This document shows positions 46,916-60,749 of a DNA stretch of 64,000 nucleotides, one piece after another (the first letter of the stretch is position 1; each line of letters opens with the position of its first letter). A program made the translations under genes and the position numbers. The notes below the pieces were generated by a model. That model had not been told where the DNA came from, did not search any database, and saw nothing but the letters and a program-made list of their open reading frames with translations. The stretch lies in NCBI GenBank assembly GCA_024803745.1, contig JANJXV010000129.1, forward strand, positions 682,001 through 746,000, read 5' to 3'. Source of the stretch: Megascapheus bottae. Lineage: Eukaryota; Chordata; Mammalia; Rodentia; Geomyidae.

Positions 46916-48276
46916 TCAGGGAGTATAGGTGTGTCCCATCGTGTGTGGCTACATAACCATTGTTTAGGGTACAGTTCTCTCTTCATTCTATCCATCTAGA
47001 GCAATTTTCATCTTCCATGTATAATCATTAAACATTCAGCTCCTGTTCCACTCTACTCCATTCTCTCGAACCATCGTGCTTTTTGGCTCTAAGGGTTTGT
47101 TGATCCTTGGAAGCTCTGGAAGGGAAAACATACCCTAGCTCTTCCTTTATGACTGCTGTATTTTTAGTTTACTGTAATCAAGATTCATCTGTAAAATATA
47201 GTAAAATGTTCTTCCTTTTCAATGCATTGTTTTGCATATTTCTATCTTTTGATTATTATTAATAGTTGTGAATGGAGTCTCCACATATTTGTTCTAGTTT
47301 CTGCTTTCTCTTCCATTAGGTACAAATCTAGAAATAGAAGTGTTGGACCATATTTCTATGTACTTCTATATTTAGCACTTTTTTAGCACTCTCCACGCAA
47401 TTTTTGAATGCTTTATATTACTTACAGGACTATTCCAAAGTTCTACAGTAAATTTGTAGTATAAAACAGCAAGAAATAAATTTCTTGCCAGGTGCAGTGA
47501 CTTCTACCTGTAATCCTAGCTACTCAGATATCAGGCTGATATCTAAAGATTTGGTTCAGCCAGCCTGCGCATTAGAAAGTCTATGAGACTCTCATCTACA
47601 GTTAACCACTAGAATATGGGAAATGGCACTGTGGCTTCATCGGTAGGGTGATAGCCTTGAGTTGAAGAGCTCAGGAACAGTGCCCAGGCCCAGAGTTCAA
47701 GCCTTACAAATCCCCCAGCCAAAAAAAAGAAAAAAAAAGTTTCTTCCCCAAGTGATTATTATGCCAGACATAGAACATTAACATTCTGGGTGTACTTCAT
47801 AGTATTATTACTTGATACCCTAAGATTTTGCAGTATTCTCACAGTACCAGCATATGTCATCATATAATGTAGTTCCTTTTCAATGGAATAATTCCATTTA
47901 TAACCTAAATCTACTCCCTCGACTTATTTTTGTCGATACCACAATTGCTCTCCCATGATATGCCACAAGCCATTAAACATTTTATGGTGGGTAATTGGAA
48001 AGGAGTGTCATGGAATTTTGTGCCAGGCTGGCTTTGAACCATGGTCCTCAGATCTCAGTCTCCTGAGTAGCTAGGATGACAGGCGTGAGCCACCAACACC
48101 TGGCTTGCCTTTTTATTTTTTTGTGGGTCTTGGGAATTGAACTCTGGGCCTAGGCACCATCCCTAAGCTTTTCAGGTCAATATTTCATGTAAGTCTAAAC
48201 ATTTAAGTAAAGGAATACAATTCCAACAAAAAAAGAATAAAATTCCAGATATTGTGTGTTTATAACTCAGTGCTAA

Positions 48277-48447
<171 letters not shown>

Positions 48448-49192
48448 TGACTTGCAAGGTCAAGTGCTTTGTTATTTTGCAGTTACGTGAATGTTTATCA
48501 AACTTTCAATACTATTTAAATGAAAGATTCCAGGCCCTGAGAAGTATCATTACTTTCTAAAGAAAACCTAAGGTAATTTTGTACTCATTCTTCAGGATAC
48601 ATTCAGGATACTTTGACAACAGTTCTAAATTATGTTTCCTCTAATGGAGATGACATTCCAAACTTACACAGTAATTGTAAGTGGATAAACCATCCAGAAT
48701 AGAATATATATCATTATTGGAAATAGGATCTACAAATCACTAAACAGTGAGTTTATAATGGAAACCTGGCACTAGGTGCAATGTTTCATGCCTGTAATCT
48801 TAAAATATTCAGGAGGAAGAAATCTAAGAATTCTAATTTGAAGCCAGCAATGGCATAAAAATTGCCATGAAACTCTATAACTCCAAGTAACCCCTCAAAA
48901 ATGTTAGTGGAGTGTCAAGAGTTTGACTTTGTTGTTGAGCGCTTGCCTAGCATGCATGAAGACCTATGCATGTAAGTGGAGCTGGGACTCAAACTGGTAT
49001 TTTTCTAGCCTTGAGCAAGACAGCTAAGTTTATGCCATAGAAAATGAATCCAGAGCTGGGGAAGGGTCAACCATGGAGCCAGTGAGAAATGAGAAAAAAG
49101 ATTTAATACATAACATGTGTGTAGGATGTCTGCGAACTTAAACAATGATGACACAGCATAAGCAATAATTCTCTACTGTTTCTAATTTACAG

Positions 49193-49282
49193 GGCCCTGT
49201 GTTCCCAAACCTGTATTAATTGACAAGCTAGAGCACTGTGCAGAACTCTGGATAGGAAATTCCTCTGACAAGAATATCACAG
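49193..49282 (+). CDS. Second KRAB-region exon, zinc-finger locus copy 2
   Basis: This is the 90-bp exon between TTTACAG and GTGAGTG. Its translation is identical to that of copy 1 (GPCVPKPVLIDKLEHCAELW and on), with conserved phase. Confidence 0.75.
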
Positions 49283-49690
49283 GTGAGTGAATGCATCTTC
49301 ATATTGATGTTGGAGCCTGAGCCCCATTGGTAAGTTCATGTTGTGATGTACTGAGCAATAATATTCTTAGTTACCCTAAATCCTGCGTGGAACCTATGGA
49401 ATTCTTTGTGAATGAATCAAGAATCATTTTCTTTTCCCAAGCCTATGCTTGGTCTCAGGGCCTGACCATGGTCCTTGGGTTTTCTCAAGGCTAGCTCTCT
49501 ACTTCTTGAGTCATAGCACCACTTCTGGCTTTTTCTTTGTATGTAGTACCAAGGAACTGAACCAGGTCTTTGTGCATGCTAGCCCAAACCCCCGGCACCA
49601 AGAATCATAGGGTGATATGATGAATTCTATGTGGCAGTAGAGTTAAAGTTAGATTTCTCTATAGAAATCACTGTGAAACAAAATAAAATG

Positions 49691-49925
49691 AGAAAGCCAT
49701 GAGCCCGTGGCTCATGCCTGTAATCCTAGCTACTTAGGAGGCTGAGATCTGAGGATCAAGGTTCAAAGACTGACCTATCACAAAAACACCTTAGACTCTT
49801 CTCTCCAATGAACCAATAGAAAATGAGAAGTGGGGTTGAGGCTAAAGACATAGGGCAGTAGCCGTGAGCTGAAGAGCTCCGGAAGGATAGCCAGGTCCAG
49901 AATTCAAGTCCCATGACCAAAAAAC

Positions 49926-49980
<55 letters not shown>
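49691..49980 (+). mobile_element. 7SL/B1-like + Geo SINE with (GAAA)n tail, copy 2
   Basis: This is the counterpart of 18,123-18,420. The (GAAA)n tail at 49,925-49,980 is a few units shorter than in copy 1. Confidence 0.8.
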
Positions 49981-51223
49981 TAATTTCATTTGTTTAAAAC
50001 TAAGACTATAAATGATTGAGCAAACAAGGAATAAGTCAGGGCATTATTCTCTGATAAGGATAATATCTTTATGCTTGTAGGAAGAGACTGGTATTCAGAA
50101 CCAGACCTTTCCACCAGAAATTGAGCCTACTGGTAGAGTGCTTGCCTAGCATGCACAAAGACACAGGTTTGATTCCTTATTACCACATACATAGAAAAAG
50201 CCAGAAGTAATGACTTCATTGGTAGGGTACTAGTCTTGAGAAAACCCAAGGACAGTGGTTAGGTCCTAAGTTCAAACCCAGGAATGGAAGGAAAAAAAAA
50301 CAACAAAGTTTCAATCAACATAAGAAAATTAACTAGACAATGAGCTGGGGATTTTCTGGTCTTCCATGGTTCTGAGGGACAGGAGTGTTAGAAAAGGAAT
50401 TTTTATAAGACTTCAAATGGAAAGAAACAAATTTCAAAATTCCCACAAATACCTAAATTGAGACTTTAGTGAGAAGTTGTAACTGAAGGGATATAGGTGT
50501 AAGTCCTTACTCTCAAGAATCGTTCTTGCTTGGATCAAAGGCAAACAGACATATAAACCAAACTTGTGGCCGCTGAATCTAGAAAAAATTCGTGTTCCTC
50601 ACTTAATGGTTAATAAGCAAACAGCATTGAAACTGGGTAAGGTAATCCTATCTGCTACTCAGGACCTGAGACTCTTATCTGTAGGTAACTCTCGAAAAGA
50701 GTATGTGGGGCTGTAGCTCAAGGATAGGGGTTATAGTCTTCTGCTGAAGTGTTCAGGGACAGGACCGAGGCCTATGAACTACAAAAAAAAGAAAAGAAAA
50801 GAGAAGAAAGTTTTAAAAAGATGCAAAACAGCAGAGTATTTAGATTATTTCTCAAAAATAAAAGAAAGGCAGCTATTCCTCAATGTATAAAAAAAAGAGT
50901 ATTTGAAAAAAAAAACAGCTGCAGGTATATTATAGTTAGTACTCAGCTTAAAACTGTAGCAATACATAGATGGGTAATTTCAATAAATATTTCCTGTGAT
51001 ATAAAAAGAGAACTAAAACACAGAAAAACATTATTGGTCATTGTAAAATATCATTTTCTTAATATGTTAGGGAGAAAAGCATATATTTCTCACAAATCAA
51101 TTTCCACTTTTATATTTTAAAATATCTAACACTTAGGATGGGAAAGTAAAGTCATTACCTTTACAGTAAGGAATATTTGTATCTCATGTATGTTTGTGTC
51201 TTTTTTTCTATGACTCATTTTAG

Positions 51224-51636
51224 ATGTCCAGGTAATGGAAAATGTGTTCAAGACCTGCCAGGAAAGTCCACATGAATGTCTTTGTGAAGTAGCAGTTGCA
51301 AGTAGTATCGAAGTGGAGGAAAACGTGAGATTAGCAACAACTTTAAATTTGAGCTCTACACATAATCCAGAGCTGATTAGTAATAACGGTAACAACTTAG
51401 GGGTGAGGACTGAGGAGTTCATTAAGTGTCAGAACATGCTTCTGTCTCCTAAGCCTGATGAGATGCATGCTGCATATAGATCTCGTATGTCTCCTGTTCT
51501 TAAAAAATCCATCGGCTATTCAGAGCATTTTATTCATGATTGTGACAGTCCAAAAGATCTGCAGTATCATAATTCTGTTCTCCCTGCCCAAGAAATTCTT
51601 CAGGGAGGGAGGAAAACTGCTAAATGTACTGTGTGA
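51224..51636 (+). CDS. Spacer part of the last exon, zinc-finger locus copy 2
   Basis: It is open from the acceptor to the same double TGA (51,634) as in copy 1. I see only two amino-acid changes (Phe to Leu in NVRLATT; Thr to Ala in MHAAYRS). The conserved open frame allows a KRAB-only protein but may simply reflect recent duplication. Confidence 0.6.
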
Positions 51637-51801
51637 TGAAAAATATTGTACTTAACACCGACCATCACTACACATCTGAAAATGTACACAGGAGAGACTC
51701 CTCATACATGTAGTGAATGTGAGAAATCTTTCAGTAATGAAATACGCCTTACAATACCTCAGAGCAAATATCCTGAGATATGTGATGCGTACATCAAGTG
51801 T

Positions 51802-52672
51802 GAAAATTAATTTCTGAGAAGTCAGACCTGACGCTCCAACCTCGATCTCCAAGAGAAGACAAACCTTATGAATATGAGGAACGTAATAAAATTTCTGCCC
51901 AGAATTCAGCTCTCAGCACACATCAGAGATCTCACACAGAAGAGAAATCTTATGAATGGGATAAATGTGGGAAGACTTTTAGACTGAAATCATACCTCAC
52001 TTTGCACCAGAGAAGACACACAGAAGAGAAACCTTATGAATGTAACAAATGTGAAAAGTCTTTCACCCAGAAGATACACCTTCGAGTTCATCAAATAACA
52101 CACACAGGAGAGAGAAATCTTATAAGTGTAATGAATGTGGAAAGTCTTTCCAAGGGAAGGGAAAACTTCGTGTTCATCAGAGAATACACACAGGAGTGAA
52201 AGCTTATGAATGTAACCAATGTGTAAAGTCTTTCCGACAGAAATCTTCCCTCAAATTGCGTCAAAGAACACACACAGGAGAGAAACCTTATGTGTGCAGC
52301 AAATGTGGAAAGACCTTCAAGTGGAAGTCATATCTTGATGGGCATAATAGAACACACACAGGAGAGAAAATTTATGCATGTAGTGAATGCGGAAAGTCTT
52401 TCAAATGGAAGGTAAAACTCCATGTTCATCAGAGAATATACTCAGGAGAAACACCTTATGAGTGTAACATATGTGGAAAGTCCTTCACACAGAAGCCAAA
52501 CCTCAACATGCATAAGACAATTCAAACAGGAGAAAAACCTTATGAATGTAACCGATGTGGAATGTCTTTCAAATGGAAGTCTTCCCTCAAATTGCATCAG
52601 AGAACACACACAGGAGAGAAACTGTACGAGTGCATCAAATGTGGTAAGACCTTCAGATGGAAGTCACATTAA
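51802..52672 (+). pseudogene. C2H2 zinc-finger array, copy 2 (frameshifted)
   Basis: Fingers 1-3 read in one frame. A GA insertion in the linker after finger 3 (ACAGGAGAGAGAAATC against ACAGGAGAGAAATC in copy 1) shifts fingers 4-10 into another frame. Reading ends at WKSH and TAA (52,670), cutting finger 10. Fingers 7 and 8 have the same lost final His as copy 1. Confidence 0.87.
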
Positions 52673-53442
52673 AGGAGGCATAACAGAATTCACACATATT
52701 AGAAACCCTAGGAATATAACCAAAGTTGAAAGTCTTTCGTGCAGTATTCACCCTTCAGGAAGCGTAAGAGAGTTCACACATATGAGAAGCCTTAGCAATG
52801 TAATAAATAGGAAAGACTTTTTAGTCTGTGGAAGAAAACTCAGCTTGTGTCACAGAACCAACACAAGATAAAACCCTTAATGAATGTAGCAAATGTTCAG
52901 TCTTTTCCCCAGAAGGCACAAGTCAAGATTTATCAATAAACACCCACAGGATAGAATCCTATGAATAAAATGAAAGGGAAATTTTTTTGAAGAACTCATA
53001 GTTGAGTTTGCATGATACCACACAGACACAGGATAAAAATCGTATGAATATAAGAATATGAAAAATCCATCATGAACGCATGACTAAGTATAAAATGCAC
53101 ATAGGAGAGAAAAACGTTATGAATATTACAAATGTGGAAAGTGTTTGACGTGGAAGGCATACTTCTGTGTTCATCACAAACCTGATTCCCATAGAAGAAA
53201 AGAAAACTAATGAATAGAACAAATGTGCAATGACTTTTAATCAGAAGTCAGTCTTCAGTACATTTCACAACATACACAATAGAGAAATTCTGAGTAATGA
53301 AAAACATTTAGCTATATATAGAATCTCTGTATATGGGAGCATTAGGGTAAGTCTTCTAAACAATGTCAACCTTCAGCAAGCATTAAGAGCACTCACAGAA
53401 GAAATAATAGCATGTAGGAAAACCTTTGTCAGAAACCTCTAA

Positions 53443-53639
53443 AAGCTGACTGTGTGGCTTAGTGGTAGAGTGCTAACCTATCAAGGATGAAGGCCTGGGT
53501 TAGATTCCTCAATACTACGTGAAAAGAGCAAGCCAGAAGCAGCACTGTTGTTCAAATGGTAGAGTGCTAACCTTGAGCAAAAGTAGCTCAGGCCCTGAGT
53601 TCAAGCCTAAGGATTGGAGAAAGAGAGAGAGAGAGAGAG

Positions 53640-53712
<73 letters not shown>

Positions 53713-53740
53713 AAGAGAGAAAGAGAGAAAAGAGAGAGAA
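53443..53740 (+). mobile_element. ID-like SINE and shortened (GA)n tract, copy 2
   Basis: This is the counterpart of 21,886-22,265. The GA tract is about 115 bp here and mostly lacks the ACAG-interrupted half seen in copy 1. Confidence 0.8.
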
Positions 53741-53812
53741 ACAGGAACTTCTAAATTTTACAGAGATAGAGAAGGAGAGAGAGAAGGAGACAGAAACTAA
53801 TTTCTAAACTTT

Positions 53813-54700
53813 ACAGTCTTTCTATTTCCTTACAAATTCGTCTATGTCATTCTTTCTGACAGAAGCACAGAATTCCATTGTGTAAAAATACCATATTTGA
53901 TCTACTCATCAACTGACGGGCATCTGGGTTGGTTCCATACCTTTGTTATAGTAAATAGTGCTGTGATAAATGTTATTGTTCTAGTGAATTTAATGTGTCC
54001 TATCTGGACGATTGGCAAGTAGTGAAATTGCTGGATCACTGGGGAGCTCTATGTTTAGTCTTTTTGGGATACTGCCATAGTGCTTTCCATAGTGGTTGAA
54101 CGAGTTTGCAATCCCACCAGCAGTGTAGTAGTGATCCCTCCTGGCCACATCCCCTCCAGCATACGTTATTAGATTTCTGGATCTTGTCCATTCTAACTGG
54201 AGTGAGGAGGAAAAGGGAAAGAGGAACTGAAACTTTCTCTCCTTACAGATGACATGATTCTGTATTTAAAGAACCCTATAGACTCTACTCCGAAGCTGCT
54301 TGAGCTGATATAAAACTTTGGTAAGGTAGCAGGGTATAAAATTAACCCTCAATGTCAACTGCCTTCCTATATGCCAACAAATGAGAGGAATGAGGCAAGA
54401 ATCAGGATAGTAACTCATTTTGCTATCAAAGAAAATAAAATACCTAGGAATTAACTTAGAATGTAAAGCAACTTTTTGATGGAACTATAAACCCTGGAGA
54501 AGGAAATTAACGCAGAACTGAGGAAATGCAAAAACCTATGCTCCTGGTTTGGAAGAAGTAATATTGTAAAAATGGCAATCTTGATAAGGACTATCTACAA
54601 ATTCAGTGCAATATTCATCAATATCCCAATGTCATTCTTTAAAGAAACAGAAGTGGAAATCCAAAATTTCACTTGGAATAATAAAAGACCCCTTATAGTC
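53813..54700. mobile_element. LINE-1 fragment with internal inversion, copy 2
   Basis: The antisense ORF2 3' piece (53,813-54,209) is joined to a sense reverse transcriptase piece (54,213-54,700) at the same joint as in copy 1. It keeps FKETEVEIQNFTWNNKRP-like sequence at the right end that the 204-bp deletion removed from copy 1. Confidence 0.8.
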
Positions 54701-57700
54701 TGTCTTCTGGCATGATACATAATGTTTAATCTCACCTTCTCCACCAAAATCTCACCTTTCTCATTGAGACATAGGTGGCCCTGTTTACTAGCAGCAAAGG
54801 CTCAAACGCGCAGTTTCAGGTGTCACCACTGCCTCTGTTACTGGGTAGATCCAACTCTGTCATCGATTCTGAGGTCTGCTCTGGGAGTCTTGGTCACAAG
54901 TTGTTCTGTGGCATCTGCTGCCAGCCTGTGCCTATTTGCTTCCTTTTCCTCCAGCAGCCTACAACAGGGAATGAAGTTCAGGCGCTGATGCTCTCCTTCA
55001 TATGCAGGGCAGGATGAGCCCAACCCTCCCTCATCTTACTCTTCCAATTTTTGGGAAAAAATATGCTGGCAGAAGTCCTCAGGTGTGGCGCATGGCTAAT
55101 CCACACTTTTAATCCAGGCTGGTCAGGAGGCTGAGATCTGAGTATGGAAGTTCCAAGTCACCTAGAACAGGAAAGTCTGATAGATTCTTACTACCAAAAA
55201 TAAAAACAGCTGGGAATGGAATTTGGGCTCAAGTGGTAAAGGGCTGGTCTTGAGTACAAATGCTTAGTGCCCAGGCCCTGAGTTCAGGCTCCAGCACTGC
55301 CAACAACCTCACTTTAGTGAGATTTTAGCTTTATCCATGTAGGCACATCTCACTGGAATCTTTGCTGGTAGAGATAGTCTTCATAATTTTGTCTCAAGGT
55401 AAAGGTCCTCCTGGGGTAGTACACAAAAGGTGTCATGGAGAGAGGAGCCCCACTTGCTCCAGGTTTGAAGATGGCTTAGGTCAAGCCAGCATGGAGTTGG
55501 CACATCAGTCTTTTTCCTAGCACCACCTACCAGTGAATGTCAAATGACAGTGATTGTTGTGGGATTGTGTGATTGAAGTGCCCCATTAAGGGCAGTGTTA
55601 GCACATCCAAACTTGGATACCAGGAATGCTGAAATCTCAAAGCTAAGATTTCTGTTGGCTACAGAAATGCTGGTGTGTCTGTGATTCACTAAAAGTTCAG
55701 GTGCAAAGATTCTGAAGCTTGATGCCATGTGTTTATTCCATTTAGTAAAATTATTTTAATGCACTGTATAAGTTAAAACATTTGATAAGAGTCAGGGGTA
55801 GTGAAAACATTGTCCTTGAATTCAGGTGTCTGGCAGGGTAATGGGGGGGGTGTTGGTGGCTGGGACTATGAAACTGGAGCTGCTATCAAACCATGGATCA
55901 TGTTCCTCTTTGTCTGGGAGAAATGACTCCAAAGATGAAATTTGAATGGTGAGGAAAAGATGATGATGTACTCAGGAAATTTCTCCTAAACAAATGCTCA
56001 TGTGGAAGTGGGATGGGGGCTGGGCATGTCTGAGGCAGAGCTTAAGGGGGCTTCTCATGGCGTTGAGAACGTTCCTTGCGACTTCAGGCATGCAGCAGGG
56101 TGCTTTAGATGACCATTGTGAGATGGATGGAATAAGACTGGAGACAAGATGAATGCTGGGATCTTGCAATGCTCTTGCATGAGTGGCTGGTGGCTCACCT
56201 GAAAGAACTAGTTATGTCTAAAAAAGAAATCAGGAATTTGTTTTGATTAGATAATACCTGTAATCCGAGGCATATTCAGGATCCTGATCTTAGTATTGTG
56301 GTTTAAAACCAACCCAGCAAAGGGAAAAATGCATGAGACTCATACTCCCAGTTTAGAGCAAGAACAAAGATTGAAGTAGAGCTGTGGCTCAAGAGCTAGA
56401 GTGCTACCTTGAGCAAAGAACAGCTAAGAAAAAGGTCCAGGTTTTGAGTTCTAGGCCAGGAATGAAAGAAGGAAGGTAAAAAAAGAGAAGTATGTGAGGA
56501 AGGGAAATATATAAAAGAAAAAGAGAAGGAAGTAGAAATTTAAAACTAGAGAATATTTAAAAGTCATCAGTCCTTCTAAGAAAAGTGTTGGAGTATGGGT
56601 TCTATATGTGGTGAACTGGAAGCCCAGCAGTGACTTGTTAACCAAAGAGACACCATGATGAGCAAAGGATAGAAATCTGCATGAGCCTCTTAGCGGATGG
56701 AGTCACAGAAGAGAACCTCAGCTCCCATCCCATAGTTAGAAGTATATAGAGATGGGGAAGTTGGCATCACCTTGATGTCATTGTGTCCATGGAGACTGGA
56801 AGCCATGGCTCTGTGAAAGCATAATGTTCTGGTTACTGAGCTGAGAGGCTGAGGAGAGCCAGGTCCTGGCCATGAAGAAATCAGAGTGGCAGCAGAGCAA
56901 CTCTGCTGCAGTGTGTGCCTGCTTGGCTGTTCTTATTCTGTGGTGGATGAGGCCGGAGCGGGTGATAGTAACTGTTTTGTGGTCACAAGCCCTTCACTAA
57001 GAGCTTCCTCTGGGATCCTCATAAGCTAGAGGGTGGCTGGTGGTGGGATGTGTGTGGGGTGGAAGTGACAGAGGGATGGACGCATGGCAAGGTGGGTGAA
57101 GAGATGAGAGGAATGATGAGAGCCCAGTTCATTGGTTTCCAAGGTTAATGGGTGGGAGGTAGAGAGGCATGATGGAGGAAGGATGGAGGCAGGGGAAGGT
57201 GCTGACAGATTGAGGCCATCTGTAGTGCCAGCCTGGCCATCATCTGAAGCCCATAGGCAGCTTCCTGATCCTTCACTTAGTCCTGCTCCTTGTGGAGGGA
57301 ATGTCACGTGTACCCAGAGCTAGGGGTGGGGCAATGTTAGTAGCACCTGGAGAACCATTGGCCTCTACCTGGGTGAGGGGTGGTTATGGCTCCCATGCTG
57401 GGTGGCCTGATAGCTATGGAACAGATCTCTCCTTAGATACCACAGTCAGTGGCTGCTCTCCATCTAGGGTGAGGGCACCTGCTCAGCCATCAGGACACCC
57501 CATGCAGGACAGAGGCCTACAATTCAGATGGCAGCACAGGGGTGAAGATGATCTCACCGTAGCCCTAGTTACATGGCTGCCCCAGCATAAAGGACAGGAT
57601 GGGCTGGGGGAAGATGTTCTCTGTGTTTTTCCACAGCCTATCCCGGCCTCTTCTTGTGTCTGAGTAGACCAAGAGAGTACCAGGTTCCCTCTCATAGTCC

Positions 57701-58060
57701 TGGTTCTTTTTCTTTTACAGTCATGAGGCTTGAACTCAGGTCCTGGGTACTGTCCCTGAGCTCTTTTGCTCAAGGTTGATGCTCTACCATTTGAACCATA
57801 GTGCCATTTCCAGCTTTTCCTTTTCATGTGGATCTCTGATATGTCCAGTGCTGTGCCTGCAGGGAGGCACTCACCCCACAGACAGAGCCACCTCTGCCGT
57901 GACTGTGACTGCCCACAACCCTCACACCCACTCCTTGCACACCCCTCGACTCCAGTTTTAGCTCCTCTTGGACTGGGTGTCCAGCCTACCCCTTCCTACA
58001 CTCACAAAGGGTCTACAATTGTCTTCCCAGGGTCCTTTCTTCTGCCAGCCAGAGTACAGA
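54701..58060. other. Low-copy interval, copy 2, no recognised gene
   Basis: This is the counterpart of 23,161-26,340, with the same SINEs (about 55,092-55,307, 56,200-56,480, 57,708-57,832 minus). ORFs are short and differ from copy 1 by frame-changing indels (for example 57,292-57,663 extends where copy 1 stops), which argues against coding constraint. Confidence 0.55.
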
Positions 58061-58957
58061 CTGTGCACATCTTGACGATCACAGAGCTCAAAGCCAAAGG
58101 CTGAGATGCAGAAGGGGGTGACCCAGTAGCTGCACAGGGCCCATGGATCATCCTGTGCATCCCCCAGCCTGTGACTTCCCCTACCCCCTTGGCAGGGAAG
58201 CTCCATGCCCACATCCTGATCCCTGGTCCCCTCCAATTCCATTCTCCCTTGGATTTTGCAGACTGTCTACCATCAGGATCTAAAATTCTACTCATCATTT
58301 TATGTCCTTTTCACTGATTTGCTACTTGGGCAGGATCTCCCCGTGCCTGGAGAGTGGGCATTTCATGTACTCTCTGTGGAGAAGTTGCCCCAGGAGAAGA
58401 AATATGCACTTCATGTGAGTGTTGGACAGGGCAGGAGGGCTCCCTAGGATCAGAAGCCACAGGAGGGGTGCAGATGGGGGAATGCTAGGGGCCCCAGGGG
58501 ACAGTGGGAGTTAGGGCACAGTTGGGTCCTTCTGCAGGGTTGACACCGCTTCACAAACCCAACAGAATGAGGTTCACATTACAGATGTCAGAGACAGTGC
58601 AGATTGCCAATGGGCGCAGGGGTCACTGTCACCCCCAGATGCTGGCTGCATGCTGGGATGCACGCAGAGATGTTTTCAAGATCAGGTAATGAGGATGTTG
58701 CAGGGTGTAACCATTCTTTTCAGATGGCTCTCTAGCTCTCTTGAGCTTCATCTCTATCTTTGGCTTTTTCTTGGCAGTTAACTGGAAATGAGAGTTTCAT
58801 GGACTTTCCTTTCTGGACTGGCTTCAAACAGAAGCTATGCACAGTTTTCAAACCATACCCTACTGAAGAAGGGAAGCTTGATCTGATGCTTAACTGGGTT
58901 GCACTTTGGCTCCGTTTGCTATGCCTCACGGGAGGGGGCTCATCATTTGTAGACTAA
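58050..58957 (+). pseudogene. Group IV phospholipase A2-like exons, copy 2
   Basis: Cytosolic group IV phospholipases have a calcium-binding C2 domain, then a lipase domain. Here 58,050-58,102 (RVQTVHILTITELKAKG) resembles C2 strand 1. Exon 58,262-58,414 (153 bp, phase 0, pyrimidine-rich TTTTGCAG acceptor, GTGAGT donor) reads TVYHQDLKFYSSFYVLFTDL and KLPQEKKYALH, like the second half of the C2 domain. Segment 58,585-58,685 (CATTACAG acceptor, GTAATG donor) reads MSETVQIANGRRGHCHPQML. Exon 58,778-58,957 reads LTGNESFMDFPFWTGFKQKL and PTEEGKLDLMLNW. The order is that of PLA2G4D/B-type proteins, but joining the last two exons gives a stop, so it is probably a pseudogene. Identification is by eye. 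Confidence 0.5.
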
Positions 58958-60749
58958 GATCTCATGACCTTCAAAGCCAAATGCTACCTGAAAGTTCAGG
59001 GTCCCAGCCTACGTGTTGGGCCGGGGTGAAAACATTCACTGTTATGCTGGGTCATCAACCCATGTTTTAAGCTGGAAGTAGGCAGTGCCACATTTGATAA
59101 GAACATCTGCAAGAGATTGTCACCTCATGAAAGCAGATTCTAAATTTGTATTCCATTTCCTGTGGTGGAGAAATCCCCTCCAACTTAGACAGGCTCACAT
59201 CCACCTGCAGGTCACATTCCTAATGCACCCTTGAGTGTCCTCATGGTATTGGGATCTAAGTTTGTAGGGAATGCTGCTTTAGTCCATGAATTAGCTGGAC
59301 AAGTGATGACAAACGTGTTGTGGATTAATATGAGAACAATTTAAGAAGCCCTGGAGGAGCATCAACCTGACCCTCTGTGGTGCTATAAATCTGATAGGAT
59401 GTTCCAGACTGAGAAACAATCACATGGCTTTGTGTTTGGCATCCAGACAAGTGAGTGCATGTCTTAGCTGTCAGCCAATACAGAGTAGGACATGAATAAG
59501 TGGGTGGAAAGCATCTGTCAGACCCCTGTCTGGGGGCAGGTGGAGAGAACATAGGACGGTAGATACCATGGCTGTGGTGGGACCAAAAAAAGGGTAAAAG
59601 AGGCAAAGGAACCAGGTGCTGGTAGCTCAAGACTGTCATCCTAGCTACTCAGGAGTTTGAGATCTGAGGATCACAATTCAAAGCCAGCCCAGGACAGAAA
59701 CTCCATGAGACTCTTATCTGCAATAAACTACTGAATGCAAGAAGCTCAAGCTCAGTGACAGCATCCAGGCCTAGCGTTCAAAACCCAGGACTGGCAGAAA
59801 AAAGTATCAAAGGACAAGAAGCTGGCCAAAAGGTAGAGGGACTCTATCTTGACAAACAATACAATGGTAAGTTGTACTCAGAAGACTTGCACAAAATCTG
59901 GAAATGCCTGAGACCTATCTATGTATGTTTCCTGTTTGTCTAAATACATATGTTTATGCATTTATATATTAGTATAGAGAGACAGATCAATACATATGAC
60001 TATACATATATACATAGCCAGACACTTATGGGTGGGTGGTATACTGTGTGAGAGTTTGTGTTTGTGTTTTGTGGATGGCTATCTCTGTTTAAGAAAGATA
60101 GAAAATATGTAAATATCTTTAAAAAAACTTGAAAAAAATATAGAGAGACCTAAGCTCTTGAGGGAATCTGAAATGACAAGATTATTCACAGGCACGTTTA
60201 TCCTTATGGATTCCTCAGCAAGTTTTAATTTTTTTCATTATTTTCTTTCTTTTTTTGAACCAGTGCTAAGGATTTCTCTCAGGGACCAGGTGCTGCCAAT
60301 TACTAATTTTCTCATGGCTGGTACAAGAGGAACTGAGCCACAGTTCCACTTTTGCCTTATTTATTCGTGCTTAACTGAAGATAAAGATTTCTATCAGTGA
60401 CTTTCTTTCAGGGGCTGGATTCTAACGAGGGTCCCCAGACCTCAGGCTTCTCTATAGCTACAATTAACAATATGAGAACCCAGCACTGGGTTCCAATGCA
60501 CAGGGCAAGAAATTGAGTGAATCTCTCAACTCCAATTAGCTATAATAAGCTAGAAGTGAAAGACCAATACCTTTGAGGAAAAGATGCTGAGGGTTATCAC
60601 ACAGGCCCTATGAGTAAGCCCTAAACCCTGTACACATGTGTGCATGCACACATTGGCAGATACACACACATGCACACACACAATATTTCAGGCAATATTG
60701 TATTTTGAATTAATATCCAAAGATTGGACAAAGGATAGCAAGTAATAAA
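58958..60749. other. Intergenic interval of copy 2, no gene
   Basis: This is the counterpart of 26,690-28,480, with a B1-like + Geo SINE at about 59,620-59,805, TA-rich sequence near 59,940-60,020 and a CA-rich stretch at 60,645-60,683. I recognise no gene. Confidence 0.6.
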
